From JAAFIM01 sp964467315 (GTDB taxonomy: Bacteria; Bacteroidota; Bacteroidia; Chitinophagales; Saprospiraceae), in contig CAYXSA010000009.1 in the NCBI GenBank assembly GCA_964467315.1, positions 1 through 64,000 on the forward strand: a DNA stretch of 64,000 bases, written 5' to 3'. A program made the position numbers and the translations under genes. The notes under the pieces were generated by a model. That model searched no databases. It had not been told where the DNA came from and saw only the letters and a program-made list of their open reading frames with translations. Shown here in pieces: positions 1 through 8,300 of this stretch. Position 1 is the first letter of the stretch; each line of letters starts with the position of its first letter.

Positions 1-2
1 CA

Positions 3-608
3 GCGACCAGCCCCAGCGTTGCATATAGCACAGCAGGTACTTACGGCGTTACGCTCACGGCGACCAACTCGCTCGGCTCGACCCAAAGCAGCCAAAGCAG
101 CCTCGTTACGGTCCTTGCCAACAATATCGCCATCAACGGCAATGTAGGTGTTACGAACATATCGACCGTCCCCGCAGGCGGCACGGCTCCTTATACTTTC
201 GCTTGGTCGAACGGTGCGGGCAATGTCAGCAGCATTACGCCCACTGCTACAGGCAGTTATACCGTTACCGTTAGCGATGCCAATGGCTGCGCTATCAGCG
301 AAACGTTTAGCTTCTCTATGCCTATCGGCGTACAAGAAAACAGCGCCCGCAGCGCTTGGCAAGCAGAATTGATGCCCAACCCCACACGCGGCAATACCCT
401 GCTTCGCCTGCACAACGCAAGCCAGCAAAACATTGATATTCAGTTATTTACGACGACGGGGCAACTCGTAGAGCAAGCCCAATACGCGCCACAGGCTAAC
501 GCCGTTTTGGAACACTCGCTCGACCTCAACGCCTTACCCGCTGGCTTGTATCTGCTCCAAATCCGCAGCAATACGCATAGCCAAGTACTCAAAATCGTGA
601 AGCAGTAG
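3..608 (+). CDS. Secreted surface protein with PKD/SprB-like repeats and type IX sorting domain (5' truncated)
   Basis: The reading frame is open from base 3 and enters from outside the window, so only the last 201 residues are visible. They begin with the end of a PKD-like domain (STAGTYGVTLTATNSLGS), continue with a SprB-like repeat (SWSNG-type core seen as AWSNGAG, then GSYTVTVSDANGC), and end in a roughly 80-residue type A type IX secretion sorting domain starting at the MPNPTRG motif and finishing GLYLLQIRSNTHSQVLKIVKQ. By family knowledge such proteins cross the outer membrane through the Por machine and are anchored or released at the surface. The function of the missing part is unknown. 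A strong hairpin follows the stop. Confidence 0.85.
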   Translation, partial: ATSPSVAYSTAGTYGVTLTATNSLGSTQSSQSSLVTVLANNIAINGNVGVTNISTVPAGGTAPYTFAWSNGAGNVSSITPTATGSYTVTVSDANGCAISETFSFSMPIGVQENSARSAWQAELMPNPTRGNTLLRLHNASQQNIDIQLFTTTGQLVEQAQYAPQANAVLEHSLDLNALPAGLYLLQIRSNTHSQVLKIVKQ

Positions 609-689
609 TTGCGCATAGCGGGCAAACACATAGGCTTTGCCCTTACAGGAACAGCCTGCATATAAACGGCAGACACCTTTAATAAAAAT

Positions 690-727
690 GCCCCCTGCCG
701 CTCTTTGCGGTAGGGGGCGCCTTATTT
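690..727 (+). terminator. Hairpin terminator after the truncated surface-protein gene
   Basis: CCCCCTGCCGC pairs with GCGGTAGGGGG across a TCTTT loop, followed by a short T-rich stretch. The following base starts R1 copy 1, so the hairpin and the repeat touch. Confidence 0.6.
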
Positions 728-808
728 GCGTGAGGGATATGTAGAGCCGTAGCATGCTACGGCTCAAATAGCCCGACGGCGCGACCTTTTTAGGAGCGCC
801 GACACGCC
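728..808 (-). repeat. R1 structured element, copy 1 (class A)
   Basis: R1 is read 5' to 3' as GGCGTGCC, hairpin P2, GTC, GGGCTA, variable arm, TATCCC, T, CACGC. GCGTG pairs with CACGC (P1), and GGG-C-TA pairs with TA-T-CCC around one mismatch (P3). This copy lies on the minus strand. Its variable arm is a palindrome built on GCCGTAGCATGCTACGGC, also found in the copies at 13769 and 20473. Confidence 0.85.
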
Positions 809-816
809 ATAATTAA

Positions 817-963
817 GTGAAAAGTGAAAAGTGAAAAATATTTTGCTTTATATATATATTTATAAATACTTGATTATCAATTATTTATAAAATAAAAGAT
901 GCGCAAGAATTTTTAAACATAGCGCCCACTTTTCACTTTTCACTTTTCACTTTTCACTTTTCA
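817..963. repeat. R3 heptamer array, GTGAAAA type, inverted around an AT-rich core
   Basis: Three direct copies of GTGAAAA face about five copies of the complementary unit TTTTCAC. An AT-rich core with CTTGATTATCAA (869-880) lies between them. The right array runs into the ribBA stop codon. The left edge joins R1 copy 1 through CACGCCATAATTAA. Other loci carry the same layout with different 7-base units. Confidence 0.85.
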
Positions 964-2184
964 CTATTTCAGTCCTGCTTGGAAGAGGAGATGCCCTAAT
1001 TTATCGCGTTTGGTGCCGAGATAGCGGGCATTGTGGTCGTTGGCGGGGATTTCGATAGCGACGTTTTCGACGATTTCCAGCCCATAGCCGACGAGGGCGA
1101 TGCGTTTTTTGGGATTATTCGTCATGAGTCGGATTTTGGAAATGCCGATGGAGCGGAGGATTTGCGCGCCGATGCCGTAGTCGCGCTGGTCGGCGCGGAA
1201 GCCTAAGGCGAGATTTGCCTCGACCGTGTCTAAGCCCTCTTGTTGGAGTTTGTAGGCTTTGAGTTTGTTGATTAGTCCGATGCCGCGCCCTTCTTGTTGG
1301 ATGTAAAGGATTACGCCCTTGCCTTCGCGTTCGACTTGTTGCATGGCAGCGTGTAGCTGCTCGCCGCAGTCGCAGCGCAGGGAGCCGAAAATATCGCCCG
1401 TCGCGCAAGAGGAGTGCACGCGTACCAAAACGGGTTCGTCATTTGCCCATTCTCCTTTGCGTAGGACGATATGCGTGTTGCCGTTGGTGAGGTCTTTGTA
1501 GGCGGATAGCTGGAAATCGCCGTACTCGGTGGGCATTTCTATTTCTATCTCCTTTTCTATGAGGGTTTCTTGCTGAAGTCTATATTTTATCAGGGCTTCG
1601 ATGGAGATAATTTTTAGATTATGCTCGCGTCCGATGCTGATAAGGTCGGGCAGGCGTGCCATTGTGCCGTCTTCGTTGAGGATTTCGACCAATACGCCCG
1701 CAGGATACAAGCCCGCCATGCGTGCCAAATCTACTGCTGCTTCCGTATGCCCAGCGCGGCGCAAAACGCCGCCATCTTTGGCAATCAGGGGGAAAATATG
1801 CCCTGGACGCGCGTAATCTGTGGATTTTGTTTCCTTTTCCGTCAGCTTGCGTATGCCAGTGGAGCGGTCGTAGGCAGAGATGCCCGTAGAGCAGCCGTAG
1901 CCGATAATATCGATAGATACGGTAAAAGCTGTCTGATGGAGCGCCGTATTTTCTTGCACCATATAGCGCAGGTCGAGTTCGCGCGCGCGCTCTTCCGTTA
2001 TTGGGGTGCAGATAAGCCCACGCCCATGCCGCGCCATAAAATTGACCATTGCGGGCGTGATAAGTTCGGCGGCGCAAATAAAATCGCCTTCGTTTTCGCG
2101 GTCTTCGTCATCAACGACGATAATTAGCTTGCCTGCGCGCAGGTCTTCCAGCGCTTCGGCAATCGTATTAAATTGAAATTCCAT
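964..2184 (-). CDS. ribBA: Bifunctional 3,4-dihydroxy-2-butanone-4-phosphate synthase / GTP cyclohydrolase II
   Basis: This 406-residue protein catalyses the two entry reactions of riboflavin synthesis: ribulose 5-phosphate to the four-carbon phosphate, and GTP to the diaminopyrimidine. The RibB half (about 1-200) has the acidic metal and substrate loop DDEDRENEGD at 25-34 and the histidine motif GHTEAA at 145-150. The RibA half (about 205-400) has the zinc cysteines at 260, 271 and 273 with the usual spacing, then the GRGIGL loop. Both active sites look intact, so both activities are expected. The ATG at 2184 gives the normal RibB start. The stop codon is touched by a heptamer array. No FMN riboswitch was recognised in the 250 bases upstream. 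Confidence 0.97.
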   Translation of the reverse strand: MEFQFNTIAEALEDLRAGKLIIVVDDEDRENEGDFICAAELITPAMVNFMARHGRGLICTPITEERARELDLRYMVQENTALHQTAFTVSIDIIGYGCSTGISAYDRSTGIRKLTEKETKSTDYARPGHIFPLIAKDGGVLRRAGHTEAAVDLARMAGLYPAGVLVEILNEDGTMARLPDLISIGREHNLKIISIEALIKYRLQQETLIEKEIEIEMPTEYGDFQLSAYKDLTNGNTHIVLRKGEWANDEPVLVRVHSSCATGDIFGSLRCDCGEQLHAAMQQVEREGKGVILYIQQEGRGIGLINKLKAYKLQQEGLDTVEANLALGFRADQRDYGIGAQILRSIGISKIRLMTNNPKKRIALVGYGLEIVENVAIEIPANDHNARYLGTKRDKLGHLLFQAGLK

Positions 2185-2345
2185 TGGTATACTTTATGCT
2201 TGGAATGTTGGCTCTAAGGAGATTAAGCCCCTCAAGCGCAGTACAAAGAACAGCTTTTTAGCCCAAAAAGATGCTGATAAGGCGCATTCTCGATATATAT
2301 TTACATAAAATTAACACGTAGTGCTTTGTGTCGTACTTTGCGTAT

Positions 2346-2392
2346 AGGTACTATGCCGCTCGCTATCGCTCGCGGCAGTGGTAGCAAGTACT
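2346..2392. repeat. R2 hairpin repeat, copy 1
   Basis: This is a variant of the R2 family, GGTAcTATGCCGCC-loop-GGCGGCAGTGGTAGCAAGTACT. Here the stem reads GCCGCTCGC/GCTCGCGGC. The same flanks recur at five other places in the window. Confidence 0.75.
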
Positions 2393-2410
2393 TTAGCAGT
2401 TATCTATAAT

Positions 2411-2457
2411 TTCGTCATTCGCTTCGCGTTAACTTCGTCATTCGTAACTCGTCATTA
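2411..2457. repeat. R3 heptamer remnant that supplies the 3' end of the aroA-type gene
   Basis: Units of TTCGTCA and TAACTCG flank a segment GCTTCGCGTTAACTTCG that recurs near 22894 and 56228. The last codons and the TGA stop of the neighbouring DAHP synthase gene lie inside this array. Confidence 0.65.
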
Positions 2458-3529
2458 TCTCCGATTGCTGTCGAATGGACTCCTTGTGTACGCTTGCCAG
2501 CAGTTCGGCGACAAATTCCGCGCTCAAGCCTAAGTTTTGTGCGGCTTCCGTGCGGCTGCGAAAAATCTCCGCCCAACGCTCCATTTGCACGATGGCGATG
2601 TTTTGTTCTTGCTTGTATTCGCCGATTTGTCGGACGATGCGCATACGCTCCGCCAAAAGGTCGAGCAAGGCGTAGTCGACGCGGTCGATATGCGTGCGCA
2701 GTTTATCCAAATTGTGCTGATAGATAGGGTCGGTGCTGTCGCTTTTTCGCAAAGCAAGCTGCTGTAAGAGGTCTCCAAACGCGGCGGGCGTTATCTGCTG
2801 TTTGGCATCGCTCCAAGCATTTTTGGGGTCGCAATGCGTTTCGAGCATAAGACCATCACTGCCCAAATCGCAAGCCATTTGCGCCACTTCCAAAAGCAAT
2901 TCGGCATCGCCCGCGATATGGCTGGGGTCGCATACAATGCTCATATTCGGCAGACGGCGGCGCAGTTCTACGGGGATTTCCCAAAGCGGCGCATTGCGAT
3001 AACGCCCCTTATTATATACGGAAAAACCGCGATGCACCGCCGCGATGCGCCGCAAGCCCGCCGCATGCAAGCGCTCAATAGCGCCGAGCCATAACTCTAA
3101 GTCGGGATTTACGGGATTTTTTACCAAAACGGGCGTATCCGTGCCGCGCAAAACATCGGCGATTTCTTGCACCGCAAAGGGGTTTACGCTGGTGCGTGCC
3201 CCTATCCAAAGTACGTCTGCGCCCGCCTCTAAGGCTAATTCGACGTGCCGCGCCGTCGCCACTTCCAGCGAAAAGGGCAAGCCCGTTTCCCGTTTTGCGC
3301 GTTGCAGCCAAGCTAAAGCGGGTTCGCCTACCCCCTCAAAACTGCCAGGGCGGGTGCGCGGTTTCCATACGCCCGCGCGCAAGAGTCGCACTTTTTTCAA
3401 AGCCGCCAATTCCTGCGCGGTGGCGATGACCTGCGCTTCGGTTTCCGCCGAGCAGGGTCCTGAAATGATAAAAAACGGGCTTTCTTCTTTGCTCGAAAAT
3501 CCCCATTCGTGTATAGGTAGCAGCTTCAT
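2438..3529 (-). CDS. Bifunctional DAHP synthase / chorismate mutase (AroQ type)
   Basis: The N-terminal domain (about 1-260) is a KDO8P-synthase-like (type I beta) 3-deoxy-7-phosphoheptulonate synthase. It has the GPCSAE motif at 24-29, KPRTRPGSFEG, the KNPVNPD segment, and the CDPSHIAGD metal-binding motif. The C-terminal domain (about 265-355) is an all-helical chorismate mutase with the IDRVDYALLDLLAERMRIV pattern and IGEYK. The fusion couples the first committed step of aromatic synthesis to the phenylalanine/tyrosine branch, and in this arrangement the mutase often confers feedback control on the synthase. The last residues (IMTSYE) are read from heptamer repeat DNA, so the natural C-terminus was probably altered by repeat insertion. 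Confidence 0.93.
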   Translation of the reverse strand: MKLLPIHEWGFSSKEESPFFIISGPCSAETEAQVIATAQELAALKKVRLLRAGVWKPRTRPGSFEGVGEPALAWLQRAKRETGLPFSLEVATARHVELALEAGADVLWIGARTSVNPFAVQEIADVLRGTDTPVLVKNPVNPDLELWLGAIERLHAAGLRRIAAVHRGFSVYNKGRYRNAPLWEIPVELRRRLPNMSIVCDPSHIAGDAELLLEVAQMACDLGSDGLMLETHCDPKNAWSDAKQQITPAAFGDLLQQLALRKSDSTDPIYQHNLDKLRTHIDRVDYALLDLLAERMRIVRQIGEYKQEQNIAIVQMERWAEIFRSRTEAAQNLGLSAEFVAELLASVHKESIRQQSEIMTSYE

Positions 3530-3554
3530 GGCGCTTTTTCTTTTAATTTTTTTT

Positions 3555-3661
3555 GGCGTGCCCGCCGCCTTTAAAGGGCGGCGGTCGCGTGTTGCGGGGT
3601 TTCAGTACGCGGGGCAAAGCCCCGCGCACCGCGCTACGCGCGCCCCTACACCCGCTCACGC
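3555..3661 (+). repeat. R1 structured element, copy 2 (class B)
   Basis: P1 is GCGTG/CACGC, but P3 has changed to GCG-T-GT / AC-C-CGC. Three base pairs differ from class A on both strands of the helix while the central mismatch is kept. P2 is CGCCGCC/GGCGGCG. A run of eight T precedes the element. Confidence 0.85.
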
Positions 3662-3725
3662 AAAGGCAATCTTTTGTCGCTTCATTCGGAGAGCGGAGTT
3701 ACAACATAAACAACGGACAAAGGTA

Positions 3726-3733
3726 TATATTTG
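3726..3733 (+). promoter_or_regulatory. Candidate -7 box of a Bacteroidota promoter
   Basis: TATATTTG matches TAnnTTTG exactly and lies 13 bases before the proposed TTG start of the next gene. No convincing -33 TTG is visible. Confidence 0.5.
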
Positions 3734-3746
3734 TTTTCAATTATTA

Positions 3747-5087
3747 TTGAAAGTTTTGAAATTTAACAAGGGGCTTCTTTTTTTGTTGCTTTGGTTTGGG
3801 GGGAATCTGCGGGCGCAAACTGCGGGCGAGATGGATACTGTAAACTTAAGCCGCTACCATCAATATCGGATTTGGCTGCGGGAGGGTTTTGTGTCTGTGG
3901 GTTTGGAGGCGGGCGAGAGCCTGCCGATGATGGGCAGAAATCGCTTGCTGCCTTGCGATTCGCATTGGATTTTGCAGCTCAATGGCTGTGCGCTGCATGA
4001 GGGGCGGGGTTTGCTGTATTGGGCAGATGGGACTTATGTTTTGGGGCAATATACGGCTATGCTTGCTTTAGAAATTGCCAACGGGCGGCGAGCGGGCTGG
4101 TCGGCGCAGCGTTTGGAGGCTTCTGTATATGAGTTGTATTGCGCTTTGCGGGCTTTCGAGCGCTTAGATGCGGCGGCGGGAGCGGCGACTGATGGTTTTT
4201 TCATGCGCGACGATGTGCCTATGGGCTTTTATTGGCAGGGAGATAGGCAGCCAGATAGGCGATTTTTGATAGACAGTTTGCGGGGTTATGAGTGTGTAGC
4301 CTCCAGTTTCGTTTGCCGCAGACCGAACGAAGGCGTGCGCGGGGGTGGCTACATGAGTCAAGACCAATTGATTATGTTGCTTTTGGCTTGGTGTACGCTG
4401 GCGGAGTTATTGCCCGAACTCGAATACAAGGGGATAGTTTTGGCGGATTTGGCGCGGCAGTACGCCGATAGGGCGGTGCATTATTGCGTCGTGAGTAATT
4501 GGCGCTTGCGCGATGATAAGGGGCAGGCTGTGCCCGACAAATGGGGCGGCAATCTTTCGGCGTTTAGCTATCATATCGCGCTGGCGGCGCGGCGCATCTG
4601 TGGGCAGCAGTACCGCCCTACTTATCAGAGCAGCAAGAGTAAAACGATGGGACGCAGCATAGCGGGTCTGATGCAATTCAGTTGGGGAGCGCAGACTATC
4701 CGCAATCGGGCTTTATTTTATGCTTTGGCGATACTGGAGGGCAAATGGTCGGCGGGGCTGATGTATAAGCGCAGTTTGCGCAGCGACCAGCTTATTTATT
4801 CGCTTTGGCACGCGGCACTCAATGGCGAAAAAACGGGCGCGCCTAAAGATTCGCCCGACTATTGGCGGCGTTTGCTGTATGCAGCGCCAAATGAGTCGAT
4901 GCCTTGTTTTGCCTCTCCCGACTGTAAGGCGGCAGCGGGTTGGCGTAGCCTCTGCCGTTGGACGCACCCCGACCACAAGGACGGAAACCCCTATGGCTGG
5001 GAATTGGAGTACAATGGCATTGATTATATGCTTGCCTATAATTTATTTCATTGGCATTTTGGGGAGGCACTGCCTAAGTACGAATGA
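3747..5087 (+). CDS. Secreted protein of unknown function
   Basis: No ATG fits the N-terminus. A TTG at 3747 gives MKVLKFNKGLLFLLLWFGG followed by NLRAQ, a good signal peptide with cleavage after RAQ; a second TTG at 3756 is possible. The frame is open much further upstream, but that part crosses R1 and lies antisense to the DAHP synthase gene. The mature protein (about 420 residues) is rich in Trp, Tyr and helical Ala/Leu stretches (LARQYADRAVHYCVVSNWRL, NGIDYMLAYNLFHWHFGEALPKYE), which could fit an all-alpha toroid like those of some polysaccharide-active enzymes. No catalytic signature was recognised, so the function is unassigned. Confidence 0.7.
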   Translation: MKVLKFNKGLLFLLLWFGGNLRAQTAGEMDTVNLSRYHQYRIWLREGFVSVGLEAGESLPMMGRNRLLPCDSHWILQLNGCALHEGRGLLYWADGTYVLGQYTAMLALEIANGRRAGWSAQRLEASVYELYCALRAFERLDAAAGAATDGFFMRDDVPMGFYWQGDRQPDRRFLIDSLRGYECVASSFVCRRPNEGVRGGGYMSQDQLIMLLLAWCTLAELLPELEYKGIVLADLARQYADRAVHYCVVSNWRLRDDKGQAVPDKWGGNLSAFSYHIALAARRICGQQYRPTYQSSKSKTMGRSIAGLMQFSWGAQTIRNRALFYALAILEGKWSAGLMYKRSLRSDQLIYSLWHAALNGEKTGAPKDSPDYWRRLLYAAPNESMPCFASPDCKAAAGWRSLCRWTHPDHKDGNPYGWELEYNGIDYMLAYNLFHWHFGEALPKYE

Positions 5088-5104
5088 CGAACTGCTGACA
5101 ATAA

Positions 5105-5160
5105 CCGAAGGCTGCGCTACGCTTGCCTACGGCTAAAAAGAAACCGCCCCTTTGGGGCTG
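5105..5160. repeat. R4 repeat, copy 1
   Basis: The palindrome AGGCTGCGCTACGCTTGCCT is followed by a hairpin CGCCCCTTTGGGGC with a CTTTG loop. Copies occur near 22941 and 29314. The hairpin end abuts R1 copy 3. Confidence 0.65.
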
Positions 5161-5166
5161 TTTTTT

Positions 5167-5325
5167 GCGTGAGGGATAGCAGTGGAAGCCACCGCGCCGT
5201 AGGTGCTGTGGCTGCAACGGATAGCCCGACCGCGCCCCCCTTTTTGCCCCGCGCGCTGCGCGGGGTGGCTGCGCGAGCCGTAGCTTGCTACGGCTTTACA
5301 GCGCAGACAGGGGCGCGGGCACGCC
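5167..5325 (-). repeat. R1 structured element, copy 3 (class A)
   Basis: P1 and P3 are both intact. P2 is enlarged: its outer stem GCGCC/GGCGC encloses further palindromes, including a GCCGTAGC-type unit. The right edge continues into an A run. Confidence 0.8.
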
Positions 5326-5331
5326 CAAAAA

Positions 5332-8300
5332 TTACTCTACGAAAAGGCGCAAACCCTGCGAATGCGCCGTAAATTCGGGTGCGTACATGGATTGTATGGT
5401 GGTAATGCCGTTGGAAAATCTGCCCCTATGCCGAACGCGCAGGCTGTACTCGAAAATATGCTCGCCACTGGGGAGAAAAGAGATGAAAAAATGCGTTGCC
5501 GCGTCGCGGGTGCTCTCATAATAGCTGGTTCTGCCGCTATAATTTCGCCTGCTGAGGACGCTAATCGGCTCAAAACCGCTGGCGCGCATATCTTTGAGGT
5601 GAATGTATTCCATGCTTCGATCGCTGCTGACTTTCAGCTCTATTTTTAGCAGGTCGCCGACCTGTAAAATGGTGTTTTCATCGACCAAAACGAGCTGGGT
5701 AGAGCCATTTTTTTGCTGTTCTCGGTAGATGGTTTTGCGAATTTTCAGAGGGGTGCTTTGGAATTGGGTAATTTTGTCCATATCCTCGAAATACTGCCAA
5801 TAAATCGCCCCCCAAGCGACGCTTTTATTGGGATTTTCGACGCTAATTTTAGACATTTCGGGGCTTATCTCTGCCGCCTGCCATGTCTTTTTGAAATAGC
5901 CAGTGCCCGCCTCTTGCGGAACGCTGTTAAAGTCAAAATTTTTGCCACTAAAAGCGATAATAAGCGGACTATTTTCGGATAGCAAGTTCGTGCCCGTGCT
6001 AAGCAGCGCATAAATAGCGGCGGTAGTGGCTTTGGTTGTGCGCCAATGGGTCGCTTGTTTGGACTTTAGCAGCCAAGTTTTGAGTTCATCGACGGCTGCG
6101 GAGTCTTTGCCGACCTCATGAAAGAGATTTATGAGCATGGCATGCGTTTCTATGGGGAGTTCATACCAAGAATAGCCGCCTTTTAGCTCCCAATACATCC
6201 CCATTTCTTCGGAATTTTGGGCGCGCTCGCGCAAAGATTTCAGGATAATGGCGGGAGTTTGCTGCTCGGCTTGCCGATGCAGGGCGATGGCAAGCATAGC
6301 CTGCTCGTAAATGGGCTTATTTTGCCAATAATTGCGGGCTTGCTGGCTAAAATAATCCATCGCGGCTTGTATTTCTGGTCTTTTGGGCTTGATTTCGGGC
6401 GCGTAACTGCGCACGTAGAGATAATGCGCGGCGATGGGGCTAAGTTGGTCGCTGTCGGGGCTGATGCTATCGCGTTTGGCTCTTTCTAAAATGGCTTTAT
6501 GGTGTATGCTGATTTGCTCGTCGATATAGGCGAAGGCACGGCTTTGCATATATTTTATCTTATCGTTGTCAGATATAGATTTTAGCCCGATGCGGCTTAG
6601 CTGTGCGAAGCCTTCGAGTATGTGCTGGGTCATGTACCAATCGGGATTATCATTGGGGAACCAAGAAAATCCGCCCTCGTATCCTTGCCTATCGAGTATG
6701 GTTTTTAGCGCCTTGTCGCTTTCTTTTGCCATGCGATGCAGGTCGAAAAGCAGGGCGAGATTTCGGCGCTGTTCGGTTTCGCTTTGGGCATCGAGTACCC
6801 AAGGGGTTTCTTCCAAAAGGGCGCTTTTTAGTTCAGGATTTTGGTAGAGTTTGCTTTTCAGGGCGGCGGTATCGGCATTTTTCCACTTATCGAAGATGGC
6901 TTTTATGCGGGGCTGCTGATTGGCGATATGGCTGCCGAGCGCATTGGCGAAAAAGCGGGAAAAGGTCTGTTCTGTGCATTCGTAGGGGTATTCCATTAGA
7001 TAAGGCAAAGCCTGCACAGCGTACCAAGCGGGATTTTGGGTAAATTCGAGCGTGTAGGTATGCGAGCGGGCGGAGGGCGATTGGCGAATGGCAGCCATGC
7101 GGGCAAAATCAAAATTGCGGGTCTGCCCAGCGCGGACGCTCATAGGCAGGGTTTCGGTTACCAAGAGTTGATTGCTGATGACGGGCAGACTGTTTTCTTC
7201 GCCGTCGGAATAGTTTGCGGCTTTGGCGACGATGCGATAAATGATAGCGCCCGTATAGTTGGCGGGTATGCGCAGTTTCCAAGCGAGGGCTGTAGAGCGT
7301 TTGGCATCTATGGCAAAGTCGAGGGTATTGGTGGCATTGCCAAATTCGGCATCGAGGGGCTGCATCGTAGCGGCATCAAAGAGCTGAAGGGCGATTTTGC
7401 CGCTAAGGGCGCTATCGCTTAGATTGGATACTTTGCTTGTGAATGAAATTTCGTCGCCCTGCCGCAAGAATCGGGGGGCGAGGGGCTGCACCATGAGTTG
7501 TTTTTGGGTGATGACGCTGCGGGTGCTGCTGCCTACGGCGAGTTGGCGGGTATGCGCGAGGAGCATAAATTTCCAAGTCGTCAGGGCTTCGTTCATCGTG
7601 AATTTTAGCACTATCCTGCCTTCTGCATCTGTCTGCATTTGGGGAATGAAAAAGACGGTTTCCTGTAAATTTGTGCGAATTTTTACATTTTTGAAGTCGT
7701 CGTTATCGCTACCTTTCTCGTTTTCGCCGCCGCTGGTTAAGTCGCTGCTGTTGGTTTTGCCTGTTTTTTGGGCGGCGATGCTGCTGATGTTGCGGGTGGC
7801 GAGTTTTTCTACCTCGTCGGAGCTTATAGTGCGCCCGTTATCGCCGTCGAGTACCGTAACGCCTGAAGTGCGGCTGACAGCATCGGTTATGGCAGCGCTG
7901 TAGGTTAAGCCGCCGTCATTGCCATCAAGTAGCATTAAATCCTCATCATAGTATCTCGAATAAGAGGAGGGATTGAGATAGAAGCCCGACCAATGTATAT
8001 CGGCTTGCTGGTAGCGGGGAAGGGCTTGGTAGGTCGAGGAAAAATTCCGAAACCAGCGGCGGACGTAGACTTTTCCGAAACCGTCTACAGCCTCTAAACT
8101 ATAGGAAGCGACATTTTCGCCTCTTTGGTAAAGGTAAAAACTATTGGGAGCGAAGGCATCGAGGGAAGCGTCGTACATAGCGGCTACGATTTCGGCGGCG
8201 GCGGCATCGCCCTTGCTGCCCGATATGCGTATGCGCCATTCTTCTTGCTCGCCTGGTTGGAGTTTGTCGCGGAAGGTTTCGTATTCTATTTTCAGCTGCT

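Noticed and set aside
817..965. Possible CRISPR array (regular short repeats)
   Set aside because: Units are 7 bases without spacers, and the two arrays are inverted around a core; this is not a CRISPR layout.
3045..3746. Long in-frame upstream extension of the secreted-protein gene at 3747
   Set aside because: It lies antisense to the DAHP synthase gene and then crosses an R1 element; a signal peptide appears only at about 3747.
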